A stretch of DNA of 64,000 bases from Curtobacterium sp. ER1/6. GTDB taxonomy: Bacteria > Actinomycetota > Actinomycetes > Actinomycetales > Microbacteriaceae. Shown piece by piece: positions 37,409 through 45,939 of this stretch. Made by a program: the position numbers and the translations under genes. Location of the stretch: assembly GCF_001742745.1 (NCBI RefSeq), contig NZ_MJAK01000002.1, positions 186,001-250,000 of the forward strand, given 5' to 3'. Under the pieces are notes generated by a model. That model was not told the DNA's origin. It saw only the letters and a list, made by a program, of their open reading frames with translations, and ran no database searches. Each line of letters starts with the position of its first letter. The stretch's first letter is position 1.

Positions 37409-39370
37409 TCAGCCCTTGTAGGTGCCGAGCGTCACGTTCGTCTCGCGGGTCTCCCCGCCACGCACGTAGGTGATCGTCGTCTTCGCGCCACCCGCGAAGT
37501 ACCGGACCTGCGCGGTCAGGTCGGTCGCGTCGGAGACGGTCGCGGACCCGATCTTCGTGACGACGTCGCCCTTCTGGAGGCCGGCGTCGGCCGCCGCGCC
37601 GCCGGACGACACCGACTTGATGAGTGCGCCCGTTTGGGTGGCGTTGGCGTCCTCGGAGGCGTCGCCCACCGTCGCGCCGAGGAGCCCGTGCGTGGCGGAC
37701 CCGTTCTCGCGGATCTCGTTCGCGACCCGCTCCACCAGGTTCGACGGGATCGAGAAGCCGACGCCGATGCTGCCCGACTGGGAGTCGGACGACTGGGAGC
37801 TGCCGGCGCTCGCGATCGCCACGTTGATGCCGATGAGCTTGCCCTTGGAGTCGAGCAGCGCACCACCCGAGTTGCCCGGGTTGATCGGCGCGTCGGTCTG
37901 GATGACCGGGAGCGAGACCGTGGTCTTGGTGCCGGAGCCGCCACCGTTGCCCGGGAACTCGAACGGGCTGCCGTTGCCGTTGCCGCCCTCGTTCGAGTCG
38001 CCGCCCTGGCTGGGGGCGCTCGACGCGACCTGGATGCTGCGGTCGAGGGTCGACACGATCCCGTCGGTGACGGTGTTGGACAGGCCGAGCGGTGCACCGA
38101 TCGCGACCGCGGTGTCGCCGACGTTGAGGTCGGACGAGTCGGCGAACGAGATCGGCTTCATGTCGGTCGCGTCGATCTTGATGACGGCGAGGTCGACGGT
38201 CGGGTCCGTGCCGACGAGCTTCGCCGGGTAGATCTTGCCGTCGGACGTCGTCACGGTGATGGTGCCGTTCGCGCTGTCTCCGTCGAGCGTCACCACGTGC
38301 GTGTTCGTGACGATGTAGCCGTCCTTGCTGAACACGACGCCGGAGCCGGTGCCGCCCGCGGAGCCCGACGACACGTTGATCGTGACGACGGACGGGGTGG
38401 CCTGTGCGGCGACCGCGGTGACCACGGTGGCGTTGTTGTAGTCGTTGACCGTGAGGTTGCCACCGCTCTGCGACGAGCCGGAACCGACGACGGTGCCGCT
38501 GCCGCCGTGCGACGCACCCGCGGCCCAGCCGGCGCCACCGCCGACGAGGCCGGCGAGGACGAGGCCGGCGACGATCGGCAGGACGAGCTTGTTGCGGCCC
38601 TCACGCTGCTTCGTCGTGGAGCCGGCGGCTGCTCCCGCCGCGGCGCCCGTGGCGGCACCGCCGAAGTAGTGGCCGTTGCGCTGGTTCGAGCCGTCGACGT
38701 CGCCGAAGGCGCTGGCGGAGGCCGGGGCCTGGGCGGAGCCGGGGTACTGGGCGCTGCCCGGGTACTGAGCGTCGTGGGTCGTGCCGTACCGGGAGTCGCC
38801 CTGTGCGTACTCGCCGTAGCGCGGCTGGCCGTACTGGTCCTGGCCGTACTGACCCTGGCTCTGGCCGTACTGGCTCTGGCCGTACTGGCCCTGGCTCTGG
38901 CCGTACTGGCTCTGGCTCTGGCCGAACTGGCTCTGGTCCTGGCCGTACTGGCTCTGGCCGTACCGACCCTGGTCCTGGCCGTACTGGCTCTGCCCGTACT
39001 GACCCTGGTCCTGGCCGTACTGGCCCTGCCCGTACTGCTGCTGGCTGTGGTGGCCGTTGTCCGACCCGTACGGGCTCGTCTGCTGCGAGTCGGTGTCCGA
39101 CCGGCCGCCGATCGTCGGGTAGGGCGCCGTGTACCGGTCGGTCGGGTGGTCCCCCGGCGTCGAGATGACGTCGGTCTCGTCGGCGCGACCGTGGCCGATG
39201 GCGTCGGTGTGGTCGTGGTCCGTGAGGCGCGAGTTCGGCTCCTGGGAGAAGTCCGGCGCCGACGTGCCCTCGCCGGAGGTGTCGCGCGCGGCGTCCTCGG
39301 CTGCGGCCCGGTGGTCGGTGTCCTGGGGGCGGTTGTCGTCGCCCTGGCCGTGAGGCGTGGTGTCGGTCAT
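37409..39370 (-). CDS. HtrA/DegP-type membrane-anchored serine protease with PDZ domain
   Basis: A 653-aa protease. Residues 1-260 would be cytoplasmic: an acidic part (1-100), then about twelve YGQ-centred repeats (112-182) rich in Gln, Tyr, Gly and Ser. One membrane segment follows (about 261-285). The trypsin-like domain has His358 (TNTHVV), Asp393 (TVDLAV) and Ser501 (GNSGGAL), so the triad is complete. It contains a Gly/Asn-rich loop (455-480). A PDZ domain ends the protein (about 560-650). HtrA proteases handle misfolded envelope proteins. The Gln/Tyr arm is far longer than in typical family members. The ATG has AAAGGAG upstream. Confidence 0.92.
   Translation of the reverse strand: MTDTTPHGQGDDNRPQDTDHRAAAEDAARDTSGEGTSAPDFSQEPNSRLTDHDHTDAIGHGRADETDVISTPGDHPTDRYTAPYPTIGGRSDTDSQQTSPYGSDNGHHSQQQYGQGQYGQDQGQYGQSQYGQDQGRYGQSQYGQDQSQFGQSQSQYGQSQGQYGQSQYGQSQGQYGQDQYGQPRYGEYAQGDSRYGTTHDAQYPGSAQYPGSAQAPASASAFGDVDGSNQRNGHYFGGAATGAAAGAAAGSTTKQREGRNKLVLPIVAGLVLAGLVGGGAGWAAGASHGGSGTVVGSGSSQSGGNLTVNDYNNATVVTAVAAQATPSVVTINVSSGSAGGTGSGVVFSKDGYIVTNTHVVTLDGDSANGTITVTTSDGKIYPAKLVGTDPTVDLAVIKIDATDMKPISFADSSDLNVGDTAVAIGAPLGLSNTVTDGIVSTLDRSIQVASSAPSQGGDSNEGGNGNGSPFEFPGNGGGSGTKTTVSLPVIQTDAPINPGNSGGALLDSKGKLIGINVAIASAGSSQSSDSQSGSIGVGFSIPSNLVERVANEIRENGSATHGLLGATVGDASEDANATQTGALIKSVSSGGAAADAGLQKGDVVTKIGSATVSDATDLTAQVRYFAGGAKTTITYVRGGETRETNVTLGTYKG
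38825..39037 (-). repeat. In-gene tandem repeat coding for YGQ units
   Basis: Degenerate units of mostly 12-18 bp built on CTGGCCGTACTG (plus-strand view) encode about twelve [YF]GQ repeats separated by SQ, DQ, SQGQ or DQGQ. The length is expected to vary between strains. Confidence 0.85.
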
Positions 39371-39547
39371 GCTGGACGTGCTCCTTTCAAGCTCGTGCAG
39401 TCTTCCGGACCCACCTGTGCGGTGCTCCTGCTGGGGCTGCAAGCGACCTATGGCGATCTTATGCGTCGGCTGTGGGAGGCTCCCGGGCTCGGTGCCGCCC
39501 GAGCGCTAGGTTGGGACGGACCGCGACGTCGAGCGCACGGAGGACCC

Positions 39548-40750
39548 ATGCACCGCACCGGACCGTGGCTGCGCGCCGCAGAGGGGGCCATGCTGCTCGG
39601 CCCGGACGGCGTCCCCGCGCCGACCGTGTTCGCCGAGATGAGCGCCCTGGCCGCCGCCACCGGCGCCGTGAACCTCGGACAGGGCTTCCCCGACGAGGAC
39701 GGCCCCGCCGTCGTGCTCGACGCGGCCGTCGAGGCCATCCGGCAGGGCGTCAACCAGTACCCGCCCGGCCGGGGCACCCCGAGGCTCCGCGCCGCCGTCG
39801 CCGAGCACCAGGCGCACTGGTACGGGATCGACGTCGACCCCGAGCGTGAGGTCCTCGTCACCGCTGGCGCGACCGAGGCCCTCGCCGCCACGCTGCTCGC
39901 CTTCGTCGAACCCGGGGACGAGGTCGTCACCTTCGAGCCCTTCTACGACGCGTACGGTGCGCTCATCCGGCTCGCCGGGGGCACGCACGTCACGGTGCCG
40001 CTCACCGCACCGGACTTCCTGCCCGACGAGGACACCCTGCGCGCCGCGTTCTCCGACCAGACCCGGGTCGTCCTGGTGAACACGCCGCACAACCCCACCG
40101 GCCGGGTGCTCCCCCGCGAGGTCCTCGCCACCGTCGTCGAACTCGCCGAGCGGTACGACGCGCTCATCGTCACGGACGAGGTGTACGAGCACCTGACCTT
40201 CGCCACGCCGCACGTGCCGATCGCGACGCTCCCCGGAGCCGCCGAGCGGACCGTGACGATCTCGAGCGCTGGCAAGACCTTCAGCACCACGGGCTGGAAG
40301 ATCGGCTGGCTCACCGCCGCACCCGCGCTCGTCGAGGCGATCGTGTCGGTGAAGCAGTACCTGACGTTCGTGAACGGCGCTCCGTTCCAGCCCGCCGTCG
40401 CCGTCGGACTTCGACTCCCTGACGAGGTCTTCCACGGCATCGCGCAGGACCTGTCCGCCAAGCACGACCTGCTCGCCGCCGGCCTCCGGTCCGCCGGGTT
40501 CGACGTGCTGCGCCCGGACGGCGGCTACTTCGTCATCGCCGACACCGCACCCCTCGGCCACGAGGACGCCCGGGCGTTCTGCCACAGCCTCCCGGAACTC
40601 GCCGGCGTGGTCGGCGTCCCGGTCTCCGCGTTCGTCCGGCCGGAACACGCGTCGGGCTACCGGTCCCTCGTCCGGTTCGCGTTCTGCAAGCGGCGGAGCG
40701 TGCTCGCCGAGGCGGCGACGCGCCTCGCGGCAATCGCGCCCGCGCGCTGA
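39548..40750 (+). CDS. PLP-dependent class I/II aminotransferase
   Basis: A 400-aa fold-type I aminotransferase. The PLP lysine is in SSAGKTFSTTGWKIGW, the PLP ring-binding residues in NTPHNPTG and VTDEVYEHL, and the substrate arginine in YRSLVRFAFCK near the C-terminus. NLGQGFPDEDGP and QYPPGRGTPRLR resemble kynurenine/methionine-type aminotransferases (YbdL/KAT group). The ATG has a GGAGG site. It stands alone between the divergent protease gene and repeat array 2. Confidence 0.92.
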   Translation: MHRTGPWLRAAEGAMLLGPDGVPAPTVFAEMSALAAATGAVNLGQGFPDEDGPAVVLDAAVEAIRQGVNQYPPGRGTPRLRAAVAEHQAHWYGIDVDPEREVLVTAGATEALAATLLAFVEPGDEVVTFEPFYDAYGALIRLAGGTHVTVPLTAPDFLPDEDTLRAAFSDQTRVVLVNTPHNPTGRVLPREVLATVVELAERYDALIVTDEVYEHLTFATPHVPIATLPGAAERTVTISSAGKTFSTTGWKIGWLTAAPALVEAIVSVKQYLTFVNGAPFQPAVAVGLRLPDEVFHGIAQDLSAKHDLLAAGLRSAGFDVLRPDGGYFVIADTAPLGHEDARAFCHSLPELAGVVGVPVSAFVRPEHASGYRSLVRFAFCKRRSVLAEAATRLAAIAPAR

Positions 40751-40765
40751 GCCGCCGCGCCCCGG

Positions 40766-40810
40766 CCGGCTGCGTGCTGACCGGCTGCGTGCTGACCGGC
40801 TGCGTCCCGG
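40766..40810. repeat. 15-bp direct repeat, three copies
   Basis: CCGGCTGCGTGCTGA occurs at 40766 and 40781, with a degenerate third copy at 40796. It opens the 896-bp gap without genes between the aminotransferase and nitrilase genes. Confidence 0.85.
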
Positions 40811-40861
40811 TCACAGTGCGTGCCGGTCGCGATCCGCTCGCGTCCGGACCCGTGTCCGCGT

Positions 40862-41452
40862 CGAGCGGGCGCTTCCTGCGCCGCTGACCGGTCGCTGACG
40901 ACGGATCCCGCACGCTCACGGAAGCCCACGACCGCTCCGCTGCGTCGGCCGCGGTGGCCGATCGTCCCGACCCGGACGGTCACGCTTCCGAGCGGGCGAA
41001 CCGGGTGCGCGTCGAGCTCGGGCAGCTCCTCAACCGCCCGCTCGCCGACACAGCGCTCCGCCCGCGGGCACGAGCGGGCGCATCCTGCACCCCGTCGGGG
41101 TGTCCGGTGGCGATTCCGCCCGCCCGCCGAGCCCAGCGTCCGCCCCGCCCCCTCCCCGCCCGCACGAACCCGCCCGCCTGGCTGCGAGCGGGCGGAACAC
41201 GTCCGGGGACCACGCCGTCGCAGTCGCTTCCGCCCGCTCGCCGGCCCCGACGTCCAAGACGTTCACCGGATCCACGACGTCCGCCCACGTCCCCGAACGG
41301 GCCGAACCTGCTGGCGCGCTCCCGTCCCCGCGACGCTTCCGCCCGCTCGCGCGCCGGACGCGAGGACGGTCACCGCAACGGGAGCACCCGACTGCACGAA
41401 CGGGCGGAACGTGCGCCGTCACCGACGCCCTGGTGCGCCTTCCGCCCGCTCG
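40862..41452. repeat. Array 2 of 56-bp inverted repeats (five units plus a degenerate one)
   Basis: Units lie at 40989-41044, 41071-41126, 41185-41240, 41294-41349 and 41397-41452, and each is exactly 56 bp. Arms are CGARCGGGCGGAA-like on the left and TTCCGCCCGCTCG-like on the right around a core of about 30-34 bp that differs in every unit. A decayed unit with only the left arm intact starts at 40862. Spacers are 26, 58, 53 and 47 bp. The arms are the same as in array 1. The open frames in this gap follow GC-rich repeat composition and I do not call genes here. Confidence 0.88.
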
Positions 41453-41516
41453 CCCCCGGACGCCCTGCAGCGCCGATCAGGACGCAGGACCCGCAGCGCC
41501 CCGGCGCAGCAACGCG

Positions 41517-41564
41517 GCGCAACGGCGCAACGACACAACGACGCAACGACGCAACGACACAACC
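41517..41564. repeat. 8-bp microsatellite (RCRCAACG, six copies)
   Basis: Six consecutive 8-mers of form RCRCAACG run from 41517 to 41564, the last one imperfect. They lie between repeat array 2 and the end of the nitrilase gene. Confidence 0.85.
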
Positions 41565-41646
41565 GAGCCCGCTCGCCGCCCAGCCCGCGCACCCCGGCGA
41601 CCGGAGAGCCGTCGGGGCACCAGACCCTGGCCGCCCCGGCCGGGAC

Positions 41647-42462
41647 TCAGCTCCGCGGCACCACGTCGAAGCGCCGGAGCGCCAGGGACGGGTTGACCGC
41701 GCGGACCGCCTCGGTCGTCGCGGTGTCGATCGTCGCCACCAGCAGGCCCGGCGCAGCACCGGCTGCCGCGACCGCGACGCCCGACGGATCGACGACGACG
41801 GACCCACCGATCCCCACCGGACCGGTCTGGCCGACGCCGACCACCCAGACGGTGTTCTCGATCGCCCGAGCGGTGAGCAGCGTGCGCCAGTGGTGCTCCT
41901 TCCCCGGACCGCGGACCCACTCGGCCGGCAGGACGACGACGTCCGCCGCGCCGGTCTCCGGAGCCGCGAGCCGTCGGGTCACCTCGGGGAAGCGCAGGTC
42001 GTAGCAGGTCTCCAGCCCGATCCGCACCCCGCCGAGCTCAAAGACGGGGACCTGGTCGACCGCGCCGGACTCGATCCGGTCGGACTCCCGCGACCCGAAG
42101 GCGTCGTACAGGTGCACCTTCCGGTAGGTCGCGGCGATCGACCCGTCGGAGTGCACCGCGACGAGGGTGTTGCGGAACCGACCCGGCACGTCGGCCGTCT
42201 CGGCGACGCCGACCACGAGCGCGATGCCGACCGTCCGCGCCACCTCACGCAGCCCGGACACGAACGGCCCGTCGAGCGGTTCCGCTGCGGCGACGAACCG
42301 GTCGTCGATCTCCGCGGCGAACCACGACGTGTACTCGGGCGTGACCAGCAGGTCGGCCCCGCGGGCGGCAGCGTCCTCGGCGGCGGACCTGACGGTTCCG
42401 AGGTTCGCGAGGGTGTCGTCGACGGGGGCGAACTGCGCGGCGGCGATCGTGAGGGTGCCCAT
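41647..42462 (-). CDS. Carbon-nitrogen hydrolase (nitrilase superfamily)
   Basis: A 271-aa amidase-type hydrolase. The catalytic triad is visible as Glu in LVTPEYTSW, Lys in TYRKVHLYD and Cys in ETCYDLRFPE. It resembles the omega-amidase/Nit2 branch, which acts on alpha-ketoglutaramate or deaminated glutathione. An aminotransferase next door that makes 2-oxo acid amides would fit an omega-amidase role, which is inference. A TACGCT hexamer ends 6 nt before the ATG. Confidence 0.92.
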   Translation of the reverse strand: MGTLTIAAAQFAPVDDTLANLGTVRSAAEDAAARGADLLVTPEYTSWFAAEIDDRFVAAAEPLDGPFVSGLREVARTVGIALVVGVAETADVPGRFRNTLVAVHSDGSIAATYRKVHLYDAFGSRESDRIESGAVDQVPVFELGGVRIGLETCYDLRFPEVTRRLAAPETGAADVVVLPAEWVRGPGKEHHWRTLLTARAIENTVWVVGVGQTGPVGIGGSVVVDPSGVAVAAAGAAPGLLVATIDTATTEAVRAVNPSLALRRFDVVPRS

Positions 42463-42468
42463 CCGGCG

Positions 42469-42474
42469 AGCGTA
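42469..42474 (-). promoter_or_regulatory. Putative -10 element of the nitrilase gene (TACGCT)
   Basis: TACGCT ends 6 nt before the ATG at 42462. Confidence 0.5.
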
Positions 42475-42493
42475 CCCGGGCGCCGCACACGAC

Positions 42494-42525
42494 GAAGGCC
42501 CCGGTCCGAGTGGACCGGGGCCTTC
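42494..42525 (-). terminator. Terminator of tRNA-fMet
   Basis: A 14-bp perfect stem (GAAGGCCCCGGTCC and complement) with a 4-nt loop, 11 bp after the CCA end of the tRNA in its direction of transcription. Confidence 0.75.
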
Positions 42526-42535
42526 TGGTGACGCT

Positions 42536-42612
42536 TGGTTGCGGGGGCAGGATTTGAACCTACGACCTCTGGGTTATGAGCCCAGCGAGCTACCGAACTG
42601 CTCCACCCCGCG
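42536..42612 (-). tRNA. Initiator tRNA-Met (anticodon CAT)
   Basis: A 77-nt tRNA with encoded CCA. The acceptor stem CGCGGGG/CCCCGCA has the C1-A72 mismatch that marks bacterial initiator tRNA. The anticodon stem CTGGG/CCCAG carries the three consecutive G-C pairs required for P-site binding around loop CTCATAA. The T arm contains GGTTCAAATCC. Confidence 0.96.
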
Positions 42613-42623
42613 GCACGTCTTAC

Positions 42624-42629
42624 AGCCTA
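42624..42629 (-). promoter_or_regulatory. Putative -10 element of tRNA-fMet (TAGGCT)
   Basis: TAGGCT ends 11 nt before the mature tRNA 5' end, preceded by TGTG as in extended -10 promoters. Confidence 0.5.
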
Positions 42630-42637
42630 CACACGCC

Positions 42638-42670
42638 CGTGGCGGGGCACAAATCGAGTGCCCCGCCACG
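42638..42670 (-). terminator. Hairpin after the UPF0182 gene
   Basis: CGTGGCGGGGCAC and GTGCCCCGCCACG form a 13-bp perfect stem with a 7-nt AT-rich loop, directly after the UPF0182 stop and before the tRNA promoter. Confidence 0.75.
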
Positions 42671-42675
42671 GCGTG

Positions 42676-45600
42676 TCAGTTGCCGCTGTCGGCTTCGGTG
42701 GCGGCCTGGATCGCCCGCTGCAGGCGCTCGTCCGCCTCGGCAGCGGCGACCAGGTCGTTGTCCGCGTACGCCTGCTGGCGGTCGTCGAGCGCGCTCTTGG
42801 CGTCGTTCAACGCCTTCTGCAGCGCCTGGTTCGCGGTGCCGCTCGACGAACCGCCGCTCGACGAACCGCCACTGGCGCCACCCGAGGTCCCGCCGGTGGA
42901 CCCGCTCGAGGAGCCGCCGGTGTCCGTGGACCCCGAGCCGGACGACGAGCCGGAACCGTCCGCAGCGCCCTGGTCGCCGGCAGCCGCGCCGGAGTCGCCG
43001 TCGAACAGGCTGTTCAGTGCCTGGTCGAGGGTGTCCTCGAACGCGATCTTGTCGCCGAAGGCCACGAGCACCTTCTGCAGCAGCGGGTAGGACCCGCTCG
43101 ACGTCGACTGCACGTAGACGGGCTGCACGTAGAGGAAGCCGCCACCGACCGGCAGCGTCAGCAGGTTGCCCTGCTTCACCGTCGAGTTGCCCCGCTTCAG
43201 GATGTTCAGCTCCTGCGACACGGTGGTGTCACCGTTGAAGAGGCTCTGCACCTGCGCCGGACCCGGGATGTTGTCGGTCTTCGGCATCGTCAGGAGCGTG
43301 AGCTTGCCGTAGTTGGCACCCTTCTCGCCCTTGCCGGCACCACCGGCGTCCGAGTCGACCGCCAGGTACCCGGTGAGCACGTTGCGGTTGTTCGCCCCGG
43401 CCGACTGCTGCGGGATGTAGGTCGTGTAGAGCGAGTACGCGGTGTCCTGCCCCGGGACCTTCATCGTCAGGTAGTACGGGTCCTGCAGGTTGCCCTGCGT
43501 CGCCGTGGTCTGGGTGCCGAGCGCGTTGGTCGTCGTCTGCGAGACGTTGTCCGCCGTCGAGTCGGTGTCGCTCTCGGTCGTGCCCGTCGTGGTCTCCTGC
43601 GGCGTGTTCCACGCGTCGTCACCCGAGTAGAACGAGTTCGCGTTGGTCACGTGGTACGTGCCGAGGATGGACCGCTGCACCTTGAACAGGTCGGTCGGGT
43701 AGCGCACGTGGTCGAGCAGCTCGGCGCTCATCTGCGACACCGGCTCCGTCGTGCCGGGGAAGATCTTCTGCCAGGTCTTCAGCACCGGGTCCTGGGTGTC
43801 CCACGCGTAGAGCGTGACCTTGCCCGTGTACGCGTCGACGGTGGCCTTCACCGAGTTGCGGATGTAGTTCACCTGGTCGGTGCGGAACGCCGACGAGTCC
43901 GTGCCGTTGACGCTGTCCGACATGCTCTGGCTCTGCGAGTACGGGTACGCGTCGCTCGTCGTGTAGCCGTCCACGATCCACTGGATGCGGTGGTCGACGA
44001 TCGCCGGGTAGGCGTCGCCGTCGAGCTTCAGGTAGGGCGCGACCTTCTGCACACGCTGGATCGGGTCGCGGTCGTAGAGGATCTGCGAGTCGCGGTTGAC
44101 CGCGTCGGAGAGCAGGATCTGCTCGGACTGGAACTTCGCCGCGTAGACGAGCCGGTTGAAGAACCCGCCGAGGCTCGGCCCGCCGTTGCCCTGGTACGTC
44201 GTCGTGGCGTTCCCGCCGTCGCTGTCGTCCGAACCGGCCGGGTAGTCGAGCTCGACGTTCTTCGTCCCCTCGGGGCCGCCGACGATCGAGTAGGGCGGCG
44301 AGGACTCGCCGAAGTACACGCGCTGCTGGTAGTCGCCGAGGGCGCCGTTCGCGGGGATGCCCGACTCGAGGAACACCGGCTTGCCGTCGCTCGCGCGCTG
44401 GTTGCCGTAGGCGGCGGTGACGCCGAAGCCGTGCGTGTAGACGAACGTGCGGTTGTACTGCGTGTTCGCCTGGGCACTCAGGCCCTCGAGGTCGATGTCG
44501 CGGACCGCGATCACCGTGTCCTCGGTCTGCCCGTCCACGTCGTACCGGTCGACGTCGAGCTCCCGCGGGAACTGGTAGTACTGCCGGTACTGCTGCAGCT
44601 GGCTGAAGGTGTCGGGGACGATCTTCGGGTCGATCAGGCGGATGTTCGCCGTGGTCTGCGCGTCCTGCGCGAGCGCCCCCGAGGTGACCTCGGTGGTGGC
44701 GTCGTAGTTCTGCTCCTGCACGCCGCTCACCCCGTAGGCGTCGCGCGTGGCCTTGATGTTGCGCTCGATGAACGCGGACTCGTACGTGCGCTCGGAGGGC
44801 TTGACCTGGATGCGCTGCACGATCCAGGGGTAGATCCCGCCGATGACGATCGCGGCGACCAGCAGCAGGCCGGTGCCGACGATCGAGATGCGCCAGCGGC
44901 CGATGACCGCGGTCACGATGAAGAGGATCGCGACGATGGCGGCGATGCCCGCCATGATCTCGCGCCCGGGGATCACCGCGTTGACGTCGGTGTACTGCGC
45001 ACCGGTGATGAGCGGGTTGTCCTTCGTCAGCGCGGCGTACTGGTCGAGCCAGAGGCTGACGGCCTGGAGCGCGACGTAGACGGCGGCCGTGACGGCCAGC
45101 TGGATGCGCGCCGCCCGCGAGATGCGGACCTCGCGCCCGCCGAAGCGGAGCGCACCGTAGAGGTAGGTCGCGGCGAGCGCGGCGATGCCGGCGAGGAGCA
45201 CGACGGCCGACGAGTACGCCACGATCGAGCGCCAGAAGGGGAGCTCGAAGACGTAGAAGCCGATGTCCAGACCGAACTGCGGGTCCTTCTTGCCGAACGA
45301 CGTCCGGTTGAAGTACTCGAGGACCATGCTCCAGCGACCGGCGGTCGCGAGCCCGGCGAAGAGGCCGAGCACCACCGGGATGCCGATCACGACGGCCCGG
45401 CGCAGCGGCTCGATGACCTGCTGGTAGCGGTCGAGCTGCGAGTTGAGCTTGGCGTACACGGGGCGGAACCGGTACGCGAGCGCGATGCTCACGTACACCG
45501 GGACGGCCATGCCGAGGAACCCGGCCACGAACATCAGGGTGCTCGCGACCCACCTCGTGGTGAGGACCTGCTGGAAGCCGAGCTGCGCGAACCACGCGTA

Positions 45601-45735
45601 GTCGGTGTACAGGCTGGCGAAGATGAAGAAGCCGATCACCAGTGCGGCCAGCACGATGATCGTGACCACGATCGGGACCCGCGGCGAGCGCCGCCCAGAA
45701 GGAGAGGGAGCCGAGGTGGACGAGGTTGTCGTCAC
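42676..45735 (-). CDS. UPF0182 family large membrane protein
   Basis: A 1019-aa protein of the UPF0182 (COG1615) family, known in actinobacteria and some other lineages without a defined role. About seven membrane segments occupy the first 330 residues. A large, probably extracytoplasmic part of about 550 residues follows (for example YPWIVQRIQVKPSERTYE, MSAELLDHVRYPTDLFKVQR). A Gly/Ser-rich linker and an Ala/Gln/Asp-rich helical tail end it. It starts with GTG. It is followed on the same strand by its own hairpin. The Lon/PDZ gene lies upstream, a pairing conserved in actinobacteria. Confidence 0.92.
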   Translation of the reverse strand: MTTTSSTSAPSPSGRRSPRVPIVVTIIVLAALVIGFFIFASLYTDYAWFAQLGFQQVLTTRWVASTLMFVAGFLGMAVPVYVSIALAYRFRPVYAKLNSQLDRYQQVIEPLRRAVVIGIPVVLGLFAGLATAGRWSMVLEYFNRTSFGKKDPQFGLDIGFYVFELPFWRSIVAYSSAVVLLAGIAALAATYLYGALRFGGREVRISRAARIQLAVTAAVYVALQAVSLWLDQYAALTKDNPLITGAQYTDVNAVIPGREIMAGIAAIVAILFIVTAVIGRWRISIVGTGLLLVAAIVIGGIYPWIVQRIQVKPSERTYESAFIERNIKATRDAYGVSGVQEQNYDATTEVTSGALAQDAQTTANIRLIDPKIVPDTFSQLQQYRQYYQFPRELDVDRYDVDGQTEDTVIAVRDIDLEGLSAQANTQYNRTFVYTHGFGVTAAYGNQRASDGKPVFLESGIPANGALGDYQQRVYFGESSPPYSIVGGPEGTKNVELDYPAGSDDSDGGNATTTYQGNGGPSLGGFFNRLVYAAKFQSEQILLSDAVNRDSQILYDRDPIQRVQKVAPYLKLDGDAYPAIVDHRIQWIVDGYTTSDAYPYSQSQSMSDSVNGTDSSAFRTDQVNYIRNSVKATVDAYTGKVTLYAWDTQDPVLKTWQKIFPGTTEPVSQMSAELLDHVRYPTDLFKVQRSILGTYHVTNANSFYSGDDAWNTPQETTTGTTESDTDSTADNVSQTTTNALGTQTTATQGNLQDPYYLTMKVPGQDTAYSLYTTYIPQQSAGANNRNVLTGYLAVDSDAGGAGKGEKGANYGKLTLLTMPKTDNIPGPAQVQSLFNGDTTVSQELNILKRGNSTVKQGNLLTLPVGGGFLYVQPVYVQSTSSGSYPLLQKVLVAFGDKIAFEDTLDQALNSLFDGDSGAAAGDQGAADGSGSSSGSGSTDTGGSSSGSTGGTSGGASGGSSSGGSSSGTANQALQKALNDAKSALDDRQQAYADNDLVAAAEADERLQRAIQAATEADSGN

Positions 45736-45866
45736 TTGATGTGCTCCAGACGTGTCGGACCGGCGGGCCCGGCGCGGCGGGCCGTCAGTGCACCGATCCT
45801 ACGGGTCCCCGCCGACAGCCAAGCTGTGCGGGGACTCAGGAAGGTGATCCGCTCCTCCAGGCCGTC

Positions 45867-45906
45867 CGGACGGGAGGCGCGGATCGCGACGTGCGCGCAC
45901 GTCGCG
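45867..45906. terminator. Half-site plus 22-bp palindrome after the Lon/PDZ gene
   Basis: CGGACGGGAGGCGCGG (45867-45882) is one arm of the dispersed palindrome without its partner. Next to it CGCGACGTGC GCGCACGTCGCG (45885-45906) is a perfect 22-bp palindrome, 33 bp after the stop of the Lon/PDZ gene. Confidence 0.55.
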
Positions 45907-45939
45907 GGGACCGGGTGGCCGGTCCGACGACGTGCAGTG

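Noticed and set aside
40989-41452. Integron attC cassette array
   Set aside because: Unit length fits attC, but the arms have no GTTRRRY/RYYYAAC core, there are no cassette genes between units and no integron integrase.
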